Shown: positions 21,187 to 34,432, counted from the first letter of the stretch. The stretch is 64,000 nt of DNA from Adineta ricciae (GCA_905250025.1 CAJNOJ010000013.1:558001-622000), one strand, 5' to 3'. Notes: generated by a model from the sequence alone, not told the origin. Translations and numbers: made by a program.

Positions 21187-21208
21187 TAATAATAATAATA
21201 ATAATAAT
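21187..21208. repeat. AAT trinucleotide repeat
   Basis: About seven tandem AAT units in the short space between the AHCYL stop and the ARL2 start. Confidence 0.85.
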
Positions 21209-21293
21209 TAATTTTCTTTGAATGTTTGCCTTCTTTTCCTTAATTATACGTGTGACTGTAGATCAATTGCGTTAATTAACGTAAAAGAAAAAG

Positions 21294-21907
21294 ATGGTAC
21301 TCTTGAGTATATTGAAAAAACTACGTCGAAAAGAAAAAGAAATGCGTTTATTACTTGTCGGACTCGATAACGCTGGCAAGTCAACTATTTTATCACGAAT
21401 TAATGGTGAAGAAATCGACTCGGTCGCACCGACCCTTGGCTTCAACATAAAAACTTTTAATTTTGCAGACTATGTACTCAATGTATGGGATGTCGGTAGG
21501 TAGAAAGATTTCTCTAAGTCGATGTCCATGATGTTTTGGTTTTTGTGTTTGTAGGTGGACAGAAATCACTTCGATCGTATTGGCGTAACTATTTCGAAGC
21601 AACCGAAGCAATTATTTGGGTTGTTGATAGTGTGGATAAAATGCGATTGGGTGAATGTCGTTCCGAACTACATGATTTGCTCAAAGAAGAACGTCTAATG
21701 GGCTCATCACTTCTCGTCTTTGCAAATAAACAAGATGTAGTTGGTGCATGTTCATTACAAGAGATTCGGACACTATTAGAACTTGATTCGATACATAAAC
21801 ATCATTGGACTGTAATGCCTTGCTCGGCGTTAACTGGACAGAATCTTTTAGAAGGCATCGATTGGCTTGTGAATGATGTTGCACAACGGCTGTTCGATCC
21901 TGATTGA
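21294..21907 (+). CDS. ARL2: ADP-ribosylation-factor-like GTPase ARL2
   Basis: Small GTPase that works with tubulin cofactor D and BART and releases lipidated cargo from PDE6D-type carriers. Two exons, 21294-21495 and 21555-21907, join in phase at WDVG|GQKS and give 184 aa, the usual ARL2 length. Visible motifs are P-loop GLDNAGKST (family usually GKTT), switch I region [12 protein letters not shown], switch [28 protein letters not shown] and [17 protein letters not shown] and LEGIDWL are ARL2-like. The N-terminus [20 protein letters not shown] lacks the Gly2 of myristoylated ARFs. AHCYL ends only about 250 bases upstream. Confidence 0.95.
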
Positions 21908-23215
21908 ATAATTGTTTTTTGTCATATAGTTTTTAAATATCTGTAATGAATTGATCTCATCAAAGCAGTACATTAAGAAGAAATAAATTCCGCAGGTTTT
22001 ATTCGATAAGAAATGATAATTGTTTGCTTTTCAATGAGCTGATTATGTTCTTTGTGAAATCATCTATAAACTTTATTGATAATGATATCTTTAATCGAGA
22101 TGCGATTATATTTCATTGGTTGAGAAGTGAAAGAAAGCAAGTTTGACAAGAAAATAATAAACAAATGTGATTTCTTTGCAGTATAGCTGAATAAGAGCTG
22201 AGAAAAAGCTCATCAGTACTAATTTTAGATAAATCATCAGCAATTCAATCTGTTGATACATCATTATCATCATCGAGAGCAACAGTAAATTGTTTTTCTT
22301 TTGTGCTGCAAAGATAGTTGATGAACAATAAACGTTTCGATCAATGTTATGCTTGTTTTCATTTCTAACTTCGATTTATAATGATCATCAGTTGTAGATA
22401 TCCTGCTGAGTACTCAAAGTGATCAATCTTTCGTCTCGTTTTGATATAGGCGCATATGCTGGTAGTTTGCTAGTTAGTTAGTTAGAAGAAGAAGAAGACA
22501 ATCGGAAAGAGAGCACAAACAAGAGAGAGAGAGAACAGCAGTTGTTATATTTCTTTCTTGTTGATGTTGATAGAGTGCAACTGCTCTGTCTCTTCTTCTC
22601 TTGTGGAAACGACGCTTTGGTTATTTCTTTTCCGAACGGGCGGGGTTTTGTCTTTATATCATTTTCTCTCTTTAACAATCGTGTCTTCTCGTATCTCACC
22701 ATCCAGTGACACTTTGGTTTTGTATTGCATGTTGACACTCGTGCTGTTATTTGGCTAATTCTATCATATCGATCCGATCGGCGATCGACTACGTTCAAGG
22801 TAATCGTGTCAATTTTCTTGCTCGAATGAAAACAGAAAAGAATTAGATCAAACTCCATCTGTATATGATTTATTATCCATCTATTTAATTGGTTTTTTTC
22901 CTAATTTACTAAAACGACTCTATTATCAAAGTTATTAACAGAATCCTTGTCTACTTTCTTCTTAGTTAGATAGATCTATGTACTAAACTGTAAAGTATGT
23001 TGTAATTGACAAAATGTCACACATGAGGATTGTATCAATATGTGTGTGTATGTGTGCTACTGGGCACTGTTACTGCTGCCTCTTTTTCTGTATACGTACC
23101 AAGGTTGAGCTACTTTTTCTTGCATTGATTCTCTACTTCTTCTAACATAAAAAGACAGATACAGATCATCGATGCTTGTTTACACATAGACACGTCATAC
23201 AAAGACATCGAGAAA

Positions 23216-23261
<46 letters not shown>

Positions 23262-24605
23262 GAGCTTGTAATGAACAGTCATTGTGTTGAATGATGAATG
23301 GATGGATAGAGTAGAACTATATCCACGACGAATACTCCTAGTACTTGTCAGAGTCGATTAGTAAAATCTTTTCTTGCCGCTATCATATATGTCATTCTTC
23401 ATTTATGGTATGTAGATATTGTATAATGTTTGAGACGAGTTATTGAACAAGTAAACACATATGTTCAATCGGCAAGTTCGATATCTCGAATTACTTCTCT
23501 ATTTCCCAGACTATACGATGCTTTTCTAACCCTTCTATTGTTGATAATGACTTGACGTATTCTTTCTTTTCTCCACTTGATCTTCGTGCTTTTAAGAAAT
23601 GATAAAAGTTGTTGTTTGCTCATATATCATCATAACATGATCCTCCTGTTCTCATCATTGGGATACTGCCAGATGGTGTGTCTTTTTTCTTCTTGTTAAT
23701 TGGCTTTGCGTTACTGCTACTCGCACAGATACTTCCTCGATTGCCATAACGGCACCCACAGTGCTAGGATACTAGTGTCTATTTGTATGCACGTATACAT
23801 CAACAACATCGATCTATGTCTCATTTACATGATTCGATCAATTGGCAAAGTAGTTGTTGCTAATTGAAAAGAATTCATTCGTCTCGATCCAATGTTTTTC
23901 TTCTCACAACAGATTCAAATCGAGAGAGTAGGGTTTTTCGACGATGAACTTTTGTGTCTTTCTTCGCGAATTCATTATACAGACAATCTGTAATTGATAT
24001 ACATATTTCCTTCATAAGAGAAGAAAAAAAACCAACAATAACAGTCGTTGAATCGTACTTGAGAAAAAACGGCGTTAATGACGTATTGGGAAAGAAGCAG
24101 TGCTTAGTGTATAAACATATCTACACACACACACATAACAACATTAGTATACTAGTAGCATCATTCTCAATATGCAACTGATTATCTTTATAACTATATA
24201 AGACGAAGAAAAAAAAGATGAAGAAGAACAGAAAGACGTAGAAAATCGAAGTGATAATGTTAGTCAACGTTTGAGGTGTGTGTATGCATACGTATTTTAT
24301 GGTTCTTTACATGTTTCCACTCGACAGTGACGAGAGAGAAAGAGAAGAAGAAGAAGAAAAGAAAATAGAGAGAACATGGCGTCTGTTTAGTATATGTAGT
24401 ATATGTTCGATCGTGTCGTTATTGTTTCATAATCACCATAAGTGGTGGAGTGAAGCCTTTTCATTCACTCGATTAAATGAATGAATGTGGTGCCGTACAA
24501 AAGAGCAGTAGTGTAAGAGTGAAGAGAATTGAGTGAGTGTCACGAACGAACATACCGATTGAAAATTCGATGCTTTCTTGTTTTAGGCAATCAACAATAC
24601 AAATA
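21908..24605. other. 2.7 kb non-coding region upstream of the receptor kinase
   Basis: Unusually long gap for this window. It contains T-rich and GA-rich tracts, short tandem GTTAGTTAG and GAAGAAGA runs near 22470-22500, a (GA)n microsatellite at 23219-23257 and scattered CACACA at 24120. Open frames on both strands are short, low-complexity and without splice continuity. It probably holds promoter and 5' UTR elements of the kinase gene; an unseen ncRNA cannot be excluded. Confidence 0.4.
23219..23257. repeat. (GA)n microsatellite
   Basis: About 19 uninterrupted GA units, the longest simple repeat in the window, in the gap upstream of the receptor kinase. Confidence 0.95.
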
Positions 24606-27600
24606 ATGACACGTTATTTTCTCGTTTTCGGTACGTTTCACCTGAGAAATCTTCGTTTTTACCTTCATAAAATTCTTTTTAGCAACTTTTATCCTCTTTG
24701 AACTTGTTCATAGCGAAGAACAACTTGTTCAAACAGGTAATATTGAATAACCCTTAACTTCGACGTGAGGAAACCTCATCATCGATTTAGATTCTCGTTT
24801 GTCTTCCTCATCATTATGTTCGATTCACCGACAAGGATTCAGCCAATTCGAACGTGTCCAACTAACATCTACATCCATCAATATTCGCTTGAAAAATATT
24901 TTTTCCGAGGTCACATGTCCATCGGTACGTGTCGATGTTGCCATAACAAATCTTCAAACAAATAAACTCGAACGAACAATTGAAGTAAATCTAACAAAGC
25001 TGATGAAATTCTCTTTCATGTTCTCTTGTTTTTCTCACAGAACATCCAAACGAGCACCGTTCGAATCGATCAATTATTTCCCAATGAAAATTATTCAATC
25101 ACCGTCAAAATATCCAATGAAATAGATACACGTATTTTACCAGCACACGTCTTCCAAACGCTTCCATTCGCAAGTCAACAAAGTGAGAGACTGAAGAAGA
25201 TGAACGTACTCTCCTAAAAACAATTTTGATTTCAGCTGAAACTTTGACCAATGAAGATCTCTTATCAATTGAACATATCGAAGCATTTGTACTTCCACAC
25301 ACACTTCTTTACATCGTTACATTACCACCGCAAATGCGTCGAGCAAGCATTCTGGCGAATATTACTCTTTCTTATTTTCACAATCGTAAGTAGTTATTGA
25401 AAACAACAAGTCATTTGCTTTAGTTATTAAATTATCGTTTTCGATGTAATAGGACGACAATATCAGTATCATCAGCTTGTCAAACCATTAGATAATAATG
25501 TTATTTCACATCTTGGTCGGCTGACAACAAAAACAATCGCGTTTTCGCTTGAATTGCCATATGAAAATAAGACTTCAATAGAATACACAAGTTTCATTCA
25601 ATTATTTCTTTCAAACGATCAACGACACTCGATTGTTGATCATCCTGTTATCATCGAATCACCTCAACCGATAACGATGGAATTCATTTCTCTTTCCACT
25701 CGATCGATGCGTGTATCAATACACCATTTATGTTTATCATACATCGAAGTAAAAGTAACTGTTTACCAAAATTCAGTACGTAGAGAATACAGGTGCCATA
25801 GGCTGTGTGATTTCCATGGTTTTCTTCTAGGAAATTATCTCTCGTGGTCAATGTGATATTAATAAGAAAGACAATTCTCTCGAGGCCATTGTCAATGGAC
25901 AGTGTTCTTTAATGTTTGATAAACTTCAACCTGAACAAAACTATTCACTATCAATTCGCACAACATGTCCGATAACAACCTCATCAGGAGCATCATATGT
26001 CTTTTATGATCGTGCGCGTGTCTTTCCATTTCAAACAACAAGCGGTTTACCAGATGACAGATCATTCCTATTATCATTTTCTCAAACTAATCGAACAATA
26101 TCATGGAAGGAACCATCATCAAACATGTCTTATTTTGGTCCTGATTATTACTATCAATTATTGATCAAGTAAATTGATTTTATTAATGTTTAATTCACGA
26201 GAAAGCTAGATGGAATTTATAAACGATTTCCGTTCGATGTGCATCTAGTGATTCTAGTATAACGATGTAACAAGAGATTGTTGACCTTTGCACAAGGAAC
26301 AGAAGTATGCCAATGGGGAATAGATTTGATGTTGGTTTAGCTTTGAGCCGGAAATTGTTCGTTGTAACTAATTGAAAAAAACGAAGCAAACTTTGTCAAA
26401 TAATGTACATATTCAAATATAAACAGACAAGGAAGGAATTTCTGTCATTGTGTATCCTCTAATGACATTGAGTTAGGACTAAACTATGTGACAATGTCAA
26501 AAAAGAAGACGACTGGTACTTATCATCACCTCTAATCTTCCATCCTTCATCGTAGACAGACATTGTCTATGAAATATCTCGAACATTCTTTTCTGTCTTA
26601 TTACAATATGGAATGTTCAATTGATTTTCTTTCTTCTTTAGATTAAATCAGAATTGGACATTGATCTACCAGGGAAATGAAACATTTTATCAATTGAACA
26701 AGACGTTAATTGACAGGACTAATCTTACTTTCCGATTGTATGTGGGCAATCGGTTCGGACGACAGGAAAAGAATTACTCACAAATTGACATACATATTAA
26801 TGGTTTGTTCGAGAAACCTTTCCCAATGGCAATCCATATATTCGTTTCTTTGTTATTTTAGCTGTTCGTCCTTCGTATACAAACAATCAAATTGTTTCTT
26901 TTACACTTTTAATATTATTTTTACTTCTACTTCTTTTCGGCTTTCTATGTTTTGGATTCTATCGTAAGTTGACAACGATCGATTTTCGCTAAAGAATGCG
27001 TTCATTCTAGTGCGAAATAAAAAACTCTATGGTAAACTCAAAAAGAAGTATTACCAAAATGGGGAAATATCGGATAAGGAACTGGAACATCTTCGATCGC
27101 TGACTCATCCAACTGGATTGAAAGATAATATTCTCTATACCTGGAAGTGTGTTATCTAGATTTGTGTGGAATTCATTTTCGAATTGCTTCTATTGTAGTC
27201 ACACACCAACGAATGGTGATTTGAACAAACTACCAACAATTGAACGTGCTTTGATTAAACTTGATCGATTGATTGGCAAAGGAGCATTTGGTTTGTGTAG
27301 AAAAACATTGTTGTCAAAAACGTTCTTCTATCTTTTCCTGTTTCTCTCTCTCTCTCTAGGTGAAGTTTATGCTGGGACGATGCTGTCAAAGCAACCAGTG
27401 GCGGTCAAGGTAAAATTCAATCTTTTGAAATAGAGAAGAATTCTGTATGTGTTCTCTTGGCATTTTCTAGACGTTGCTTAGTACTGCTTCATCCTCGCAG
27501 CGCGTGGATTTTTTGAAAGAAGCAATCATTATGAATCAATTTAGTCATGAGCATATCATACATTTATTAGGTGTTTGCTTTCAAAATGATAATCAACCGC

Positions 27601-29011
27601 AGTTTCTCGTTCTTGAATTAATGAATCGAGGAGATTTACAGAATTATTTGCGACGTTCAAGACCAACAAAAGAGAATAATTATCAATGTCAATTATCGTA
27701 CGAAGATTGTTTAGACATTGCCAAACAGATCGCTGATGGTGCTTGCTATCTTGAACAACATTCATACGTGCATCGGTATGCAGACGAGTTAAAATTGAAT
27801 TTCGAGACAATGTTTTCTTTTGTAGAGATTTAGCGGCACGAAATTGTCTTGTTTCAACATCAGAAAATGGAAACATGGTTGTTAAAATCGGAGATTTCGG
27901 TTTAGCAAGAATGTTGAGTCAACAAGATTATTATCGAAAGACAGGTGAAGCACTTTTACCTGTACGATGGATGGCACCTGAATCTTTGCTTGATGCTCTA
28001 TTCACCTCGCATTCAGATATATGGTAAGCAGATCAATCGATTGAAAATTAAGAAAAATGTAAAACGCTGATTTTAGGTCGTTTGGAATTGTCATGTGGGA
28101 GATTATCACATTAGGCCAAGTGCCATATTCACCATTGAATAATCAACAAGTTATATCGTTAGTAACTACCACGCGAGGAACATTACAGAAGCCAACACAA
28201 TGCACTCAAACTTTGTACGTATTCGAGCACGATTGTAGGAACATTATCACAGCAATATTTTCGTACAGTTTATGAGTCCTTGATTTCTAGAAATGGAAAT
28301 AAATATTCGTCATTATTCGATAGGTTCGAAGTTGACAGCATAGTTATAAGTTGTACACGACCTTCACAAATACATTCAAAATACAGATTGAGTATAGTGT
28401 ACATAAAACTTTTATCGAATGAAAGAGTAGACTAATAAGATGGCTGGAGGGATGTATTATTAATGTATTCAGCATTTTTTTGTTTGGTGTAAGAAGGTTA
28501 TTTACTATTGACGAAAATTTCGTATTGAAAGTGATTTTGTTTTTTTTTCTTTCCTAGATATGAATTAATGATAACATGTTGGCATTATATCCCAGAAAAT
28601 CGGCTGAATTTTCGAGATGTTCATTCTCGTCTGAATGAAATTGAATTGGATAAACAGAAAGAACAACCAGCAACGTGGTTTTCCTATGAAACATCTTCAG
28701 AAACAGTAAATCTCTTTTAGAACGTTAATTTTCTTTCAATAGTTTATGTTGTTGTCTAGGCTCGTCAAGTTGTCAATGGTGTTTTGAGTCATATTGAACC
28801 GCCAACATCCATATCATTTGAAGGTTCCGACGCAGGTGAATGTCGCTCATCAACATCAGGTTGTTTTTCATCAATGACCGAAAGCAACTCACAATTGCAT
28901 CATCATTCAAATCGACTAGCGTCACCTTATCAATTGCGTTTAATTGACGATACAACGAGTAATGAATTCATGGGAGACAGTCACAGTGACATTATTGTAC
29001 GTTCTTTGTAA
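24606..29011 (+). CDS. Receptor tyrosine kinase, ROS1/Sevenless-like, compact ectodomain
   Basis: Single-pass receptor tyrosine kinase. The start at 24606 plus a small second exon form a signal peptide ([19 protein letters not shown]). The ectodomain, about 24.8-26.9 kb, has beta-rich repeats resembling fibronectin III, many N-X-S/T sites and no clear Ig or EGF module. The TM is near 26900-26960 ([19 protein letters not shown]), followed by a juxtamembrane stretch with [15 protein letters not shown]. Kinase: GKGAFGEVYAG with an intron inside GAFG|EVY, VAVK lysine, [34 protein letters not shown], activation loop [37 protein letters not shown]. [20 protein letters not shown] and the LVSxxE insertion point to the ROS1/ALK group, ROS1 closest. 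It is far shorter than vertebrate ROS1. The stop at 29009-29011 follows SDIIVRSL. A strong GTACGT donor inside this end and an acceptor near 29355 could give an alternative tail. Confidence 0.85.
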
Positions 29012-30582
29012 TAAATAAATCAATCGAGCAATGAATGAATCGATGAACGAATGCCTTGCGTTTTCTTTTGGTTGTTGTTGTCTGTCATGTCATGCACTTT
29101 CTTTTTTTTTTGTCTTTTTTTCATATTTCAGTTGTAACTTAGTTTTTTTTCTCTTGTTTTGTTTCTTACTTATTATGAATCTCATATGTTCAATGAATAA
29201 AAGACATCTAAATTGGCGAGAAACTATTTTTATCAGTAACTACTTCATACATGAGAGTTTTATTTGTTTTCCATTCGATTAAGATGTTGCGAAGTTCATG
29301 AATAAAGCCCATTAATCATTTTCTTTTCTATGTTGGTTTCCCGCTCTCATCTAGCCGGAGAATTTTACATCTACTGTCAAAATGTATGTGGTCATCAATT
29401 GCCAAGAACAATCGAAGAAATGATTATGTCACACAGATGGGAATATTTGCGTTTAGAGCAGAAATACATATACAGAAAGTGATGTAACTGCAGGAATTAT
29501 ATTAAGATTAGATGAGAGAAAATGTGGCAGGAATATTTAAGTCAATTCATTTGTTGCGTTGACGAACGAAGAGATGAAATGATTCCTTGCGAATCAATAT
29601 CCGGTTCGCTTATTTGCTTTGTTCAGAAGAAAAACAATCTATTTAAGGAGACATTATGATCGACAGACTTCCTCTTCTGAAATCTCCTTTAATTAACAAA
29701 CGATTATGGTTTCATCATGCGTCCATGAGTAATACTTCTATATTCGCTCGAGTTACTAAAAATAGAAGTAATCGTTTGCGGCCGCGCTACAACTTATGCT
29801 TTATATTAGTATTTGAATCAATTCGGTTATCATAACTCCATTTTAACGAATCTCATTCTCATCAAGCATAGGAAAGGTTTAGCTCACTGTCAGTTCATAA
29901 GTACGTACATGACATATCCTTACTCATTTCCTGCTCGTTACTCCTCGATCGTTTTCTTTCCTCCTTTCTTTGATTATGTCCTCTATAAAACAAGAATAGA
30001 CATACATATAACAGTAAGACATGCTTAGCTACAGCACAATACAATAGCAAAAAGGAACAGCGGTCTCTTTCTCTCTTCGTTTTTTTTTCTTTTTTTCTTC
30101 TTTTTCTCTCTCCTCCGTACCAATGCGTTTCTTTCTTATACTGAAAAACGGACGCCTCAGATAGATGGCAAAGCCAGAAGTATTAATAACACGCAAGCTG
30201 AATATATGTATGTGTATTTGTTGTTTTATTCTATAACAGACGTTAGAGATATAATTAACCACAAATTCTGCGTTTTTACTGTTTTCAAACTGAAAAAGAA
30301 GTGAACAGTAAGGTGACTTTTTTTCTTCTCATGATATTTCGATTTCAGAAGACTAAAATAATATTGATTCACTTGTCGATAAATGTTATAGTCAAGTACT
30401 ACTTAACAGAACCGCAAGAAAAAGATCTTTACCGCTTTTTTTATGCTTCATTTTTACTATGTTCTCATGTTCTTTACACATAACCATGATACAAACTGAT
30501 ATGTCGCACTTGTTTTTCATTTTGGCTTTAGATTGATATTGTATTAGAAGGCGTCTTTCGCTTGCAACACTGAACGAAGACC
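29012..30582. other. Intergenic region, receptor kinase to innexin
   Basis: The first part is the likely kinase 3' UTR, with AATAAA directly after the stop and again near 29190. A short in-frame stretch after the acceptor at about 29355 (PENFTSTVKMYVVINCQEQS) could be an alternative last exon. The rest is T-rich with no coding signal and presumably includes the first innexin promoter. Confidence 0.4.
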
Positions 30583-30869
30583 ATGGTTGATCTGTTGTAT
30601 TTAATCACACTCGTACCAACAGTTCTCCTGTCGACATTACGTTCAGACGATGATGGTTATGACATGATCAATTACAAATATACTGTTGCTTTACTAATAC
30701 TCTTTTCAACGATAACGGCAACGAAGCAGTTTGACGATGATCGAATCGAATGCTGGAATCGAGCGAATTTTATTAAACCATATATTGAATACACAAATCA
30801 GATCTGTTATATATCGTCAACGTACTATGTTGATCGGAACAAAACCATCCCGACCAATGTTGAAGATCG
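30583..30869 (+). CDS. Innexin alternative first exon A (or truncated duplicate)
   Basis: Encodes an innexin N-terminus: MVDLLYLITLVPTVLLSTLR, then YTVALLILFSTITATKQF (TM1) and the first extracellular loop ECWNRANF, YTNQICYISSTYYV. It ends NVEDR split after CG by GTAAGG, in phase 2. The exon at 32547-32842 has the same start point, end point and phase, so this exon can splice to the common exon at 32933 and give a complete 482-residue innexin. No other innexin exons follow it before the second copy. It is either an alternative first exon with its own promoter or a remnant of tandem duplication. Reading frame and splice site are intact. Confidence 0.7.
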
Positions 30870-32546
30870 GTAAGGAAAACTTGAATGAGAAAATGTCATT
30901 TATTTCTCGTGAATTATATTTTGACAGAAATTGTTCTCATTGATGCATATAATTCATTGCTATGAGGCTAAACATGTACGTGACATATAGAATATAAATA
31001 CAATACATTGTCTATTTTTGAAACAGTTATCATTGTGTGTCAGATTTGAAACTATTGGTCCAATTCATTCTTATTCACTCACGTGCCTATAGGATCGGAC
31101 TGAATTTTCAATGTAAATGAGTAGAAAGAAATTCGATACGCATGAAAAAAGATCCTATGCGTTGTTCCATGTTAAATACGCGTTTTTCTCTTATATTAAT
31201 AGTGGTGTGTGGTGGATAAACAGATAATTTTCCTTTTTTTTGCTGATACATTTCAAATGCTCAGTATTAATTTCATCCTTGAACTTAATCAAAACAGCTG
31301 CTCACAAAATGGAAGAGAAAGGGAATGAATGCATCGAATTACCGATGCTTTGTCTGTTTATTGGTTTTGATGGCAAGCATTGTGTCGAAAAGACAAGAAA
31401 AAGCAAATATAATATTTTTTTATAGTTCAAGATAAAATGTATTTCGTTACAATACTCTTGGGCTTATTGTGATAGTATACTAATCAGATGAGATTGAAAT
31501 CACTAATGTATAAGAATGACATATGATACGTTCTAAATGTACCTTGGAGACTTTCTCGAGGATTTTTTTTATCAAGAAAATACGAACAAGATTTTGTTTA
31601 TATTGCGGTGAGAGACGGTCGGATGAGACTTGTGCTAAATCAGAAAGTTGTCTGTTTTGTTGAAGATGGAACATATTTGTTGATTCGCATCTACTCCAAC
31701 TTGGATAATTAACTCTTCATTGTCATAATTACTTTCATTCGTCTTAAAATCAATACCTGTCTACATATGTCTACTTGGAAATACAAGAGTTTATTTGTAT
31801 TCTAGGACTAGTTAGACACTTCCACATGAAAATCTACCCTCATCAAATTTTAACAACTGTTATTAGCGATATTTTCGAGATGAACTCTTCAAACTGAGGT
31901 TCATTCTTTTTGTATCTTGAGTAAAATGACTTTATCGTTCCATCCTATCAGAATTTCTTCTTACACTCCGATTCTTGAGTAAGATAGTATCTACCCTTAG
32001 TCGCTCGTGCATTAGCAACGGCGAAGTTCCATATAAAATACTTGAGCAGAACGAAGTAGATTGCGTTGTTCGTAGAGTACATATTATTTGAAGGAAAACT
32101 CGTTTAATTTCCCACCCAAATGAAACGTATGCATTGACTTAATCTATTAGAGTTGATCATTTACATCGTTTTCTTTTCCTCTGATAGCATTTATCGAATG
32201 AATACGTAGATTTGTCATGAGTAGGAAAAAATTTTACTTTAAACACGTCTATCTTTGAAGCTTATGTACTTTTGTTAGTAGCAAACTTATTTGATATAGG
32301 TTGTCCTTGAGTTGTATGTTGCTGAAGTTTACTCCCACCCTCTCTTGTCTTTTCTCTATTTCTTTCCTCTGGTCCCAATTGATCAATTCTTTGCAATGTT
32401 GCACTTACACATAAATATTATCGTTGGATAAAATATAAATACAAAGAGTAACAGAGCAGAAAGAAGTTTCCATCTGGTGCTATCGTATATATCTTACTTG
32501 TCTGGTTTATTCTTTTATTTTGAAATTGTGTTTGACAAACGGAAAC
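30870..32546. other. Region between the two innexin first exons
   Basis: Intron of the long transcript and/or promoter of exon B. I searched it for the remaining innexin exons (YYQW, NLFN) of the first copy and found none. Open frames on both strands are short and unsupported. Confidence 0.4.
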
Positions 32547-34432
32547 ATGGATCATCATTTGTATATGTTTACATTTTGTATTACAATCTTATTTCGTTCA
32601 CAATCTTCGGATGATGATGATATTGATCGTCTAAATCGCAAATTTACGGTCTATCTTCTCATTGCACTTTCCGTTATCGCAGGTTCACGATTATTTTCCA
32701 ATAATATCTCGTCGTTAATATCTTGTTGGAACCGAGCGAACTTTCCTTCCGCTTATATTACCTACACGAATTATATCTGTTTTACTACACATGTCTATCG
32801 ATTAGGTTTTAATGAATCAATACCAAACTCTATAAATGACAGGTTATTTCTCTACCAAAGATTATTTCGTAGTTTGAATTCGAATTTCTTCTGAAGTCTT
32901 CTCATTCATTTGCATTTTCTTTTTGTTTACAGGAAAGCTCGGGTATTGAATTATTATCAATGGACGCCGTTTATCATCTTATTAATGGCATTGTTCTTTT
33001 ATTTGCCACGTTTATTCTGGCGATCGTTGAGTGTTCGTTCGGGTATTGATCTTCTCGATATCATTGAAGCTGCTGGTGAAACCAGAACAGTGAAGGATTT
33101 TGACGATCGCGATGAATTGATCAAATATATAGTTGATACTATCGATATGTATGTCGACGACGCACGTCGACAAGTTTATGCAGAAAAACGACAAGCATCA
33201 TTAATAAAAAAATTCTTTCAACTACTCTGTTGCACGACTGGTAAATTCTTGGGGAATTATTTTATTACTCTTTATATATTTATAAAGTATGTCGAAGGAC
33301 AAAGCAAGGAATTTGTAATACTTTTATCTGTTCTTTTTTTTGCCGTAGAATTTATTATATATTGAATGTTATATTGCAAATCTGGTTACTCGGTCTTTTT
33401 CTTGGTACGAATTTCTTAAAGTTCGGTTTTGAAAGTGTGAAGTTATTTCGTTATGGTCTCAATCAACCGGAATCGCAGTACTTTCCTCGAGAAACTTTCT
33501 GTGATTTTCACGTTCGTGAACCACTACGCGGAGGAGAGCCACTACAGAGAATTACTGTTCAATGTGTTTTGACTGTGAATCTTTTCAATCAGGTATGACT
33601 GAAAAACAAAAACTACAAGTCTCGAGTGATTCACAGAAGAGTACTCGGAGTCTAATGAGACTTTATTCGTAAAAGTCGCTGATTTTCCTCAGGAAGAGCG
33701 ATAAACTAACTCTAACTATTGTCTCACTGTTCTCTAACATTTGAGCATCTTTTGTATATTGCTAGAGTTCGCACATAGTTAACAATGACATTTAGATGAT
33801 CACAACTGTTGACTGTGAATATCAAATGCGATTGTAATGCGTGTGCTTTTTTTTTCATTTAATTCTAGCAAATTTTTACATTACTATGGATTTGGTATGT
33901 TTTCGTGTTGATATGCAATGTATGTGCGTTGACATCTTGGTCGGTGCGGCTTGCTTCTTCCACTCGACAATTCGATTTCATTCATTCTCGTCTTGCTCGA
34001 ACATCGCGACCTGAAATTCCACGTTTCCGCTTCAACTATAAATACGTTACACCTGAAGTCGGTGATCATGTTCAGAGGAAACTGGTTGAAGCATTTCTAA
34101 ATGATTATCTCGAAGCTGATGGTTATTTCTTCATACGTTTGTTAGCAGCGAATGCATCTGATTTCATCGTTCAGGAAGTTCTTGAACAATTGTGGTCGAC
34201 TTACGTGAAAAAATATGGTGAAACCGATGCTTTGCGTGCTCAAGAGGAGTACTTTGCCTTTCGAGGAGATATGCCTCGAGGTACGCTAATGACTCAACTA
34301 TCAGCGCCTGCAAAATATTCCGAGTCAGCACCTGATTCGAGATTGAAATATGATAGGCAACATTCTGATCTTCGAGTAGGACTGTTACGAGCAACGACTG
34401 CGTACAGTCCGGAGCTCTCGCACGAAGTTTAA
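32547..34432 (+). CDS. Innexin gap-junction protein
   Basis: Invertebrate gap-junction / pannexin-family channel subunit. Four exons are in exact phase: 32547-32842, 32933-33286, 33349-33592 and 33869-34432, giving 485 aa. Landmarks: TM1 KFTVYLLIALSVIAGSRLF, loop 1 SCWNRANF and TNYICF, the innexin signature YYQWTPFIILLMALFFYLPR, TM3 YILNVILQIWLLGLFLG, loop 2 FPRETFCDF, then VQCVLTVNLFNQ, TM4 IFTLLWIWYVFVLICNVCAL, and a long cytoplasmic tail with ANASDFIVQEVLEQLW. The ORF before the ATG at 32547 lacks an earlier ATG. Exon A at 30583-30869 can replace the first exon in frame. Which innexin group it belongs to is not decided here. Confidence 0.93.

Noticed and set aside
22478-22858. Minus-strand 126-codon open frame in the long gap
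   Set aside because: Low-complexity Ser/Leu/Lys composition from GA/TC-rich DNA, no splice partners and no recognisable motif.
29776-29786. GCGGCCGC (NotI-like octamer) in AT-rich DNA
   Set aside because: Rare in such sequence and could hint at vector joining, but the flanks are ordinary and no vector sequence or break in base composition is visible.
30583-34432. Initial idea of bestrophin channels
   Set aside because: The YYQW, NLFN and loop-Cys pattern fits innexins, not bestrophins.
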